DNA from: Kosmotogaceae bacterium
GTDB lineage: Bacteria > Thermotogota > Thermotogae > Petrotogales > Kosmotogaceae
Direction of reading: 5' to 3'
Length of the DNA stretch: 37,173 nt
Assembly (NCBI GenBank): GCA_003444085.1
Contig: DLVL01000090.1
Span: 4,509 to 41,681, forward strand
The position numbers and the translations under genes were made by a program. Below are positions 32,320-37,173 of this stretch, piece by piece; position 1 is the stretch's first letter, and each line of letters begins with the position of its first letter. The notes beneath the pieces were generated by a model. That model saw nothing but the letters and a program-made list of their open reading frames with translations, made no database searches and was not told the DNA's origin.

Positions 32320-33368
32320 ATCGCGGAAAGATATATGCATTCCTTGTACCAACAATTTCTGTTCTGATCGCCCTTGGAATTGGGTCCATTGTTATTCTAC
32401 TGATCGGGAAGAACCCGATAACAGCTTACTCAGTCATGTTTCAGGGAGCCTTTGGTGGAATAGAGGCACTTGCCGATACGGTCGTGAAGATGACCCCTCT
32501 GGTGCTTACGGGGCTTGCAGTTGGGTTTGGTTTCAGAGCAGGTGTTTTCAACATCGGTGCAGACGGACAGATGGCAATGGGTGCACTGATGGGAGCGATA
32601 GTGGCAATGAGTTTTGGCTGGCTTCCTCCTGTCATCCTTATACCACTTTCGATTATCTCTGGTATGGTTGCAGGGGCAATATGGGCATCAATTGCCGGCT
32701 TTCTGAAGGCCTTTACAGGAGCTCATGAGGTTATTTCCACAATAATGCTCAACTGGATCGCGATAAACATCGGAACCTTCATGGTCACAGGTCCTCTGGC
32801 GGTAGGAACGGGGACACCAAAGAGCCCTGAAATCGCTGACGCTGCGAAGCTTCCGATCATCTTGAAAGTTCAAGCTATTCAACTCACTATTGGCATTGTA
32901 ATAGCAATACTCGTAGCGATCGTTATGTATATACTCATCGAGAAGACAACCATGGGATACGAACTGCGAGGGGTCGGATTCAACCCTTTCGCAGCAGAGT
33001 ACGGTGGCATCAATATCAAGAAGAATATCGTAATGATCATGGCCATAAGTGGAGCTCTTGCTGGGATGGCTGGAATTGTTGATCTTCTTGGTGTTCCTCC
33101 TCACAGGTTCCTCGGAGAATTCACGGCCGGTCGTGGCTTTGATGGTATCACAATTGCCCTGATTGGCAGAAACCATCCGATAGGTATTATATTTGCTGCA
33201 TTGCTGATTTCTGTACTGAGAACCGGATCAAACGCAATGCAGATACGTGCGCAGATACCTAACGACATTGTCACAATAATCCAGGGAATCGTCATTTTCC
33301 TTGTTGCTGCTGAACGCATTGTGGCAACCTTGATTGAATGGAAGAAGCGAAAGAAGGTGACGGCATGA
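32316..33368 (+). CDS. Nucleoside ABC importer permease (YufP-like)
   Basis: A 350-residue inner-membrane permease of the BPD_transp_2 family. It has eight or more hydrophobic helices, with the typical TPLVLTGLAVGFGFRAGVFNIGADGQMAMGA region near 65-95 and EYGGINIKKN/GALAGMAGIVDLLGV further on as the ATPase-contacting loop. The start GTG lies in the ATPase stop (GTGA overlap of 4 nt), and the stop overlaps the next permease (ATGA), so the three are translated as one unit. Confidence 0.93.
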   Translation: MNRGKIYAFLVPTISVLIALGIGSIVILLIGKNPITAYSVMFQGAFGGIEALADTVVKMTPLVLTGLAVGFGFRAGVFNIGADGQMAMGALMGAIVAMSFGWLPPVILIPLSIISGMVAGAIWASIAGFLKAFTGAHEVISTIMLNWIAINIGTFMVTGPLAVGTGTPKSPEIADAAKLPIILKVQAIQLTIGIVIAILVAIVMYILIEKTTMGYELRGVGFNPFAAEYGGINIKKNIVMIMAISGALAGMAGIVDLLGVPPHRFLGEFTAGRGFDGITIALIGRNHPIGIIFAALLISVLRTGSNAMQIRAQIPNDIVTIIQGIVIFLVAAERIVATLIEWKKRKKVTA

Positions 33369-34327
33369 TCTGGTTAGAAGCCATTTTTGCAATCCTTGTC
33401 AACCCGAACTTTTACCAGCTCACCTTGCTCGCTGCAACACCGCTGATCTTCGCCAGCTTGGGTGGAGTCTACAGTGAGATAACAGGTGTTGTGAATATCG
33501 CTCTCGAAGGAATAATGCTGATGGCGGCTTTCAACTCGATAGTCTTCACACACCTTTCAGGCAGTCCCTGGATTGGTCTGATAATGGCCATCGTGATCGG
33601 AGTAGGGTTCACATGGTTCCATGCCTGGGCAAGCATAAGGTGGTCTGCCAACCAGATTGTGAGCGCTACCGCGTTGATTATCATCGCACAAGGTGTAACA
33701 TCTTTCCTTATGGTACCGATTTTCGGTCATCCTGGACAAACTGACTACGTCGGGAGAATCCCGGCAGTTGAGCTTAGTTTCATTAAAGACGTTCCGTTTA
33801 TTGGGCAGATACTTGGCTCAATGAGTCTATTTGTGTACCTTGCACTGATCGCAGTGGTAGTAACGTGGGTGCTGTTATACAGAACCTCGCTTGGTCTAAG
33901 AATGCGAGCAGTAGGCGAGAATCCTGAGGCAGCTGACACACTGGGAATCAACGTCTACAGAATACGCTACTTTGGCGTCCTCATGAGTGGGGTCATGGCA
34001 AGTTTTGCAGGTGCCTTTCTCTCGTTAGGACAACTGGGCAGGTTTGTAGAATTGATGACACATGGTAGGGGCTTCATAGCACTGGCTGCAATGATAATCG
34101 GGAACTGGAACCCGGTTGGAGCTCTTGGTGCATCTCTTCTCTTTGGTGCCTCAGAAGCCATGAACCTTCAGTTACAGAGCAGCACAATAATAACGGTCTC
34201 TGCAAACGTGAAACCATTATTTAACATGATACCTTTTGTGGTTACTCTTGTCGTTGTAGGAGGGTTTATTGGAAGAACCAGAGCGCCTGCAGCATCCGGT
34301 GTCCCTTACGAAAAAGAGTCAAAATAG
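33365..34327 (+). CDS. Nucleoside ABC importer permease (YufQ-like)
   Basis: The second permease (320 residues), with helices along its length and family markers TPLIFASLGGVYSEITGVVNIALEGIML (about 21-48), RAVGENPEAADTLGINVYR, and GRGFIALAAMIIGNWNPVGA. The start is ATG 33365 with AGGTGA 5 nt upstream; a frame from 33338 would overlap the first permease further and has a weaker site. It ends the plus-strand operon 17 nt from the convergent gltX stop, with no clear terminator between. Confidence 0.92.
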   Translation: MIWLEAIFAILVNPNFYQLTLLAATPLIFASLGGVYSEITGVVNIALEGIMLMAAFNSIVFTHLSGSPWIGLIMAIVIGVGFTWFHAWASIRWSANQIVSATALIIIAQGVTSFLMVPIFGHPGQTDYVGRIPAVELSFIKDVPFIGQILGSMSLFVYLALIAVVVTWVLLYRTSLGLRMRAVGENPEAADTLGINVYRIRYFGVLMSGVMASFAGAFLSLGQLGRFVELMTHGRGFIALAAMIIGNWNPVGALGASLLFGASEAMNLQLQSSTIITVSANVKPLFNMIPFVVTLVVVGGFIGRTRAPAASGVPYEKESK

Positions 34328-34344
34328 CACTTGCTGTACAGTTG

Positions 34345-35790
34345 CTAAACTCTGTCAATTGCTCTGGATAACCTTTCCATGACCTTGGTGCGGCCCATGA
34401 GGTAGACAACGTCTATCATTTCGGGGCCGTCTTTTCTTCCTGTGATGACTCTTCTAAGAGAAGTGTAGAAGGCTCTACGGTCAGGCGAAGCCTTTTTCAC
34501 GACATCTTTCAACACAGAAATTATTGTATCCGGACTCCATTCATCCAGATTCTCAAACTCCTGCCTCATCAACGAGAAAGCCTCCAGAACATTTTCATCA
34601 ATGTGATCATCAAGAAGAGAGTCTTCTGGGATTTCCTCAAAGTAGAGTGCCATCTTTTCCGGAAATGCTGACAGGAGTTCCACTCCATTACGCACGCTGT
34701 TAACGGCTTTTCTGAGCCACTTGAAGTTGGCTTCAGCTTTGCGTTCGGTTATTTGACCCGCATCAACAAGGTACGGAATGGCAAGACGCGTTATACTGTC
34801 CAGATCTGATTCCCTTATATAGACGCCATTGAGCCATAGTGCCTTCTTCTCATCAAATATCGCAGGACTCGAATGCACTCTTGCCAAGGAAAAGAGCTCA
34901 GTCATTTCGTCTATCTTGAAGACCTCTTTGCCGTCAGGATGCGACCAACCCAGAAGGGCCAAAAAATTCGAGAAAGCGTCGGGTAAGAAACCTCTCTTTC
35001 TAAACTCTTCAACGGATGTGTGGCCATGACGTTTGCTGAGTTTCTTACCGTCCGGACCAAGAATCATTGATAGGTGACCGAATTTGGGCATATCAACTTC
35101 CATTGCTTCGTAAATGGCCATCTGCTTCAATGTGTTTGAGACATGATCGTCTCCTCGCAAGACATGGGTTATCTCCATCTGGACGTCATCGACAACAACC
35201 GCGAAATTATAAACAGGAAGACCTGTAGAACGGACGATAGCGAAGTCCCCCAAAGCTCCTTCTTTGAAAGCTATCTCTCCTTTGACAAGGTCAATGAAAC
35301 GGTACTCCTTCCTTGGCATTTCCAGAAACAGTGCTGGGGAAAGACCTTTGGAAGAGAACTCTCTTCTTCGCTCCGAAGTATCAAACTCAGCAAACATGTC
35401 TTTCGAGTAGTGAGGGGCTTTGCCTGTTTCCAGCAGTCTATCGTGTATCACTTCGATCTCTTCGGGGTAGGCATACACTTCGTAAGCCTTGCCTTCCAGA
35501 AGCAACTTTTCCGCGACTTCTCTATAGTAAGTCCCTCGTTCACTCTGCCGGTATGGTCCGAAAGGTCCCCCGATATCTGGACCCTCATCCCATGCGAGAC
35601 CCATCCACAGAAGCGATTCGATTAGTTGATCCTCGTGTTCTTTCTTCGAACGCTCCAGATCCGTGTCTTCAACCCTGAGAATGAATCTTCCTCCTTCATG
35701 CCGAGCATAAAGGAAATTGAACAAAGCAGTCCTGGCTCCTCCAACATGAAGGCTGCCTGTTGGACTTGGGGCAAATCTAACTCTGGTCAT
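34345..35790 (-). CDS. gltX: Glutamyl-tRNA synthetase
   Basis: Charges tRNA-Glu (and, in bacteria without GlnRS, tRNA-Gln). The class I signatures are SPTGSLHVGG (the HIGH motif, 9-18) and GKKLSKRHG (the KMSKS motif, near 242-250). RVEDTDLERS, RGDDHV and ALLGWSHPDGKE are GltX landmarks. Length 481 is standard. Some Thermotogota carry two GltX paralogues of differing tRNA specificity, so the exact tRNA set is not certain. The start ATG 35790 follows AGGAGGAAG and overlaps the Nudix gene by 14 nt. Confidence 0.95.
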   Translation of the reverse strand: MTRVRFAPSPTGSLHVGGARTALFNFLYARHEGGRFILRVEDTDLERSKKEHEDQLIESLLWMGLAWDEGPDIGGPFGPYRQSERGTYYREVAEKLLLEGKAYEVYAYPEEIEVIHDRLLETGKAPHYSKDMFAEFDTSERRREFSSKGLSPALFLEMPRKEYRFIDLVKGEIAFKEGALGDFAIVRSTGLPVYNFAVVVDDVQMEITHVLRGDDHVSNTLKQMAIYEAMEVDMPKFGHLSMILGPDGKKLSKRHGHTSVEEFRKRGFLPDAFSNFLALLGWSHPDGKEVFKIDEMTELFSLARVHSSPAIFDEKKALWLNGVYIRESDLDSITRLAIPYLVDAGQITERKAEANFKWLRKAVNSVRNGVELLSAFPEKMALYFEEIPEDSLLDDHIDENVLEAFSLMRQEFENLDEWSPDTIISVLKDVVKKASPDRRAFYTSLRRVITGRKDGPEMIDVVYLMGRTKVMERLSRAIDRV

Positions 35791-36322
35791 TGCTCTTCCT
35801 CCTGCGTATCAAAGTCTCATAGAATAACAATGCACTAATTGTCTTCGCGTCGCAAATCCTTTGCGAACGCACCATCTCAAGAGCTTCATCCAATGGTACT
35901 ATTACCGTTTCCAGAAACTCTCCTGTGTCTGGAGTAGGTTCTGCAACTTTCTCAACAACTGCATAGTAGAGGTATATTCTCTCATCTGTGAAGCCAGGAG
36001 AAGAGTAGAGCAACGTCATTAGCTTATGCTCCTTGATGCTGTACCCTGTCTCTTCGAGCAGTTCTCTTCTAGCACAGTCTGCAGGATCTTCGCCCGGATC
36101 CAGACGTCCTGCAGGAATCTCCAGCAGATACTCTCCTATGGGGAACCTGTACTGTTTGACCAGAACTACGTTTTTTCCGTCAAGAGGTATCACTCCTGCA
36201 GCTCCAGCGTGTCTTACCACTTCTCTTGTACTGTGAGTTCCATCAGTCAACCTGACATCATGTTTCTCTACGTCGATGATTTTCCCGCTAAAGAGCCGAG
36301 TATTTCTTATGGACTCTTCCAT
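35777..36322 (-). CDS. nudF: Nudix hydrolase, ADP-ribose pyrophosphatase type
   Basis: Hydrolyses ADP-ribose or related ADP-sugars to AMP and sugar phosphate. The Nudix box is complete: GRLDPGE then seven residues, RELLEETGY (near 82-104), and EIPAGRLDPGE is characteristic of the ADP-ribose branch. VVLVKQYRFPIGEYLLEIPAG fits. YSSPGFTDERIYLY provides the later motif. Length 181 is usual. The start ATG 36322 lies 1 nt after the cdd stop. Confidence 0.85.
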   Translation of the reverse strand: MEESIRNTRLFSGKIIDVEKHDVRLTDGTHSTREVVRHAGAAGVIPLDGKNVVLVKQYRFPIGEYLLEIPAGRLDPGEDPADCARRELLEETGYSIKEHKLMTLLYSSPGFTDERIYLYYAVVEKVAEPTPDTGEFLETVIVPLDEALEMVRSQRICDAKTISALLFYETLIRRRKSNDQS

Positions 36323-36323
36323 G

Positions 36324-36737
36324 TCAATGACCTTTCATAAGGAAGGCAAGAGGGAGGAGTTCAGAAACTGATGTGATAATTTCTTCGTTATCGCCTGCAA
36401 GTATTACTTCAAAGTCACCGAATTCACGCATGAATTGCCTGCATGCTCCACACGGAGGCGTTGGCTTTGCAGAGGATGAAACTATCGCAATTGCCGCGAA
36501 GTGTCTCTTCTGCTTGGCCACAGCAGCCACTATCGCTGAACGTTCCGCACAAATGCTCAATCCAAACGAGGAGTTTTCGACATTGACACCAGTAATTATC
36601 TCACCATCGCTTGTTAATAGAGCAGCGGCCACAGAGAAACCCGAATAGTGTGAATAAGCGTGAGGTAGGGCCTCACGGGCCTTCTGAATCAGGATATTTT
36701 TCGTCTTCTCGTCCAGTTTCCGCTTCTTCTCGGTCAA
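36324..36737 (-). CDS. cdd: Cytidine deaminase
   Basis: Zinc enzyme that deaminates cytidine and deoxycytidine to uridine and deoxyuridine for salvage. HAYSHYSGFSVAAAL and NVENSSFGLSICAERSA with the zinc-binding Cys and catalytic Glu (CAE), then PCGACRQ with the other two zinc cysteines, are all present. Length is at most 137. The start is the weak point: TTG 36737 has no clear SD and overlaps the previous gene by 65 nt, while the family usually has about 15 residues before HAY, which would suit a start further in. It feeds the same pathway as udk and pdp. Confidence 0.9.
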   Translation of the reverse strand: MTEKKRKLDEKTKNILIQKAREALPHAYSHYSGFSVAAALLTSDGEIITGVNVENSSFGLSICAERSAIVAAVAKQKRHFAAIAIVSSSAKPTPPCGACRQFMREFGDFEVILAGDNEEIITSVSELLPLAFLMKGH

Positions 36738-37173
36738 TTCTCAATCGCACCTTCTCTATTTTGTTCTTCCCTGCAGCAAGAATCTCAAAAGTGAAACCGT
36801 CAACTCTCAATGTCTCGCCTACTGCAGGAAACCTCTCAAGTACTTCAAGCAGGAATCCTCCAACAGTTTCAAAATCGGTATCCGGGAAATCCTTGTCGAG
36901 TTCACGTTCGATATCGTTAATCGGTGTTATTCCATCGACAATGTATTCGTTATCGCTCACTCTTTCGATCGTTATCTCTGAGTCAAGGTCGTATTCATCA
37001 AGGATCTCACCAGTAAGCTCTTCGATTATGTCTTCCATAGAGATCAGCCCTGCTGTCCCCCCGTACTCGTCAATCACCACGGCCAGATGGTTCTTCTCTT
37101 CAATGAACTCCTTGAGGAGATCGTCAAGCTTCTTTGTCTCTGGAACAAAGAACGCCGGCCTCATTATTTCTTT
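36673..37173 (-). CDS. CBS/CorC-HlyC domain protein (TlyC/CorC type), 5' part outside the window
   Basis: The C-terminal 160 or so residues of a membrane-associated CNNM/CorC-like protein, possibly a Mg2+ or Co2+ efflux factor. Visible: the end of a second CBS domain (HLAVVIDEYGGTAGLISMEDIIEELTGEI) and a CorC_HlyC domain (DNEYIVDGITPINDIERELD, TVGGFLLEVLERFP, FTFEILAAGKNKIEKVRLRI). The DUF21 membrane part and first CBS domain must lie past the right edge. The reading frame is open to base 37173. Its stop overlaps cdd. Confidence 0.85.
   Translation of the reverse strand, partial: KEIMRPAFFVPETKKLDDLLKEFIEEKNHLAVVIDEYGGTAGLISMEDIIEELTGEILDEYDLDSEITIERVSDNEYIVDGITPINDIERELDKDFPDTDFETVGGFLLEVLERFPAVGETLRVDGFTFEILAAGKNKIEKVRLRIDREEAETGREDEKYPDSEGP

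Noticed and set aside
1..37173. CRISPR arrays, insertion sequences, prophage or toxin-antitoxin genes
   Set aside because: I saw no regularly spaced repeats, transposase or integrase motifs, and no small two-gene toxin modules; the genes are continuous housekeeping and metabolic genes.

Overview
The window looks like chromosomal DNA of a Thermotogota bacterium, most likely a mesophilic, Mesotoga/Kosmotoga-like lineage. This is inferred from overall gene content (RNase Y, a BMP-type nucleoside transporter, an LCP protein in a probable diderm, DUF4416 next to rimO) and from the balanced base composition by eye. I could not confirm the taxon by any search. Coding density is very high. I found no insertion sequence, prophage, CRISPR array or intergenic gap over 300 bases.

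Positions 1-25725 are all minus strand and probably form a few long transcripts. Reading 5'->3' on that strand, the first block is DUF4416, rimO, pgsA, thpR, recA, recX and rny (RNA and ribosome modification, lipid synthesis, recombination, mRNA decay). Then come a tRNA-Thr(CGU) with its own promoter and terminator, tilS, ftsH, a hotdog thioesterase, a radical SAM protein, a PhoB/PhoR-type two-component pair, pyrimidine-nucleoside phosphorylase, an exported phosphodiester-glycosidase-domain protein, an EF-G paralogue, a cytoplasmic GH13 glycosidase, a DUF503 protein, a secreted protein of unknown function, YqeK, a divergent LCP-like membrane protein, a classical LCP transferase, and a protein fusing an unknown domain to a free-methionine-R-sulfoxide-reductase-type GAF domain. 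A PLP-dependent ornithine/lysine-type decarboxylase with its own promoter runs off the left edge.

Positions 25983-34327 are plus strand. Divergent extended -10 promoters near 25.83-25.90 kb start the rex side: rex, uridine kinase, a 774-residue membrane protein of unknown function, and a complete BMP-family nucleoside ABC importer (binding protein, two tandem hairpins, ATPase, two permeases). This reads as a nucleoside uptake and salvage operon headed by a redox-sensing repressor gene. The distant phosphorylase (11-12.3 kb) and cytidine deaminase (36.3-36.7 kb) fit the same salvage theme.

Positions 34345-37173 return to the minus strand: a CorC/TlyC-type CBS protein running off the right edge, cytidine deaminase, a Nudix ADP-sugar pyrophosphatase and glutamyl-tRNA synthetase.

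I see no clearly new multi-gene defence or mobile system. The best leads are a possible SD-relocating hairpin in front of rny, the LCP plus degenerate-LCP pair, the EF-G paralogue with altered GTPase motifs, the unknown membrane protein in the nucleoside operon, and the tRNA-terminator-tilS arrangement that leaves almost no room for a tilS promoter.
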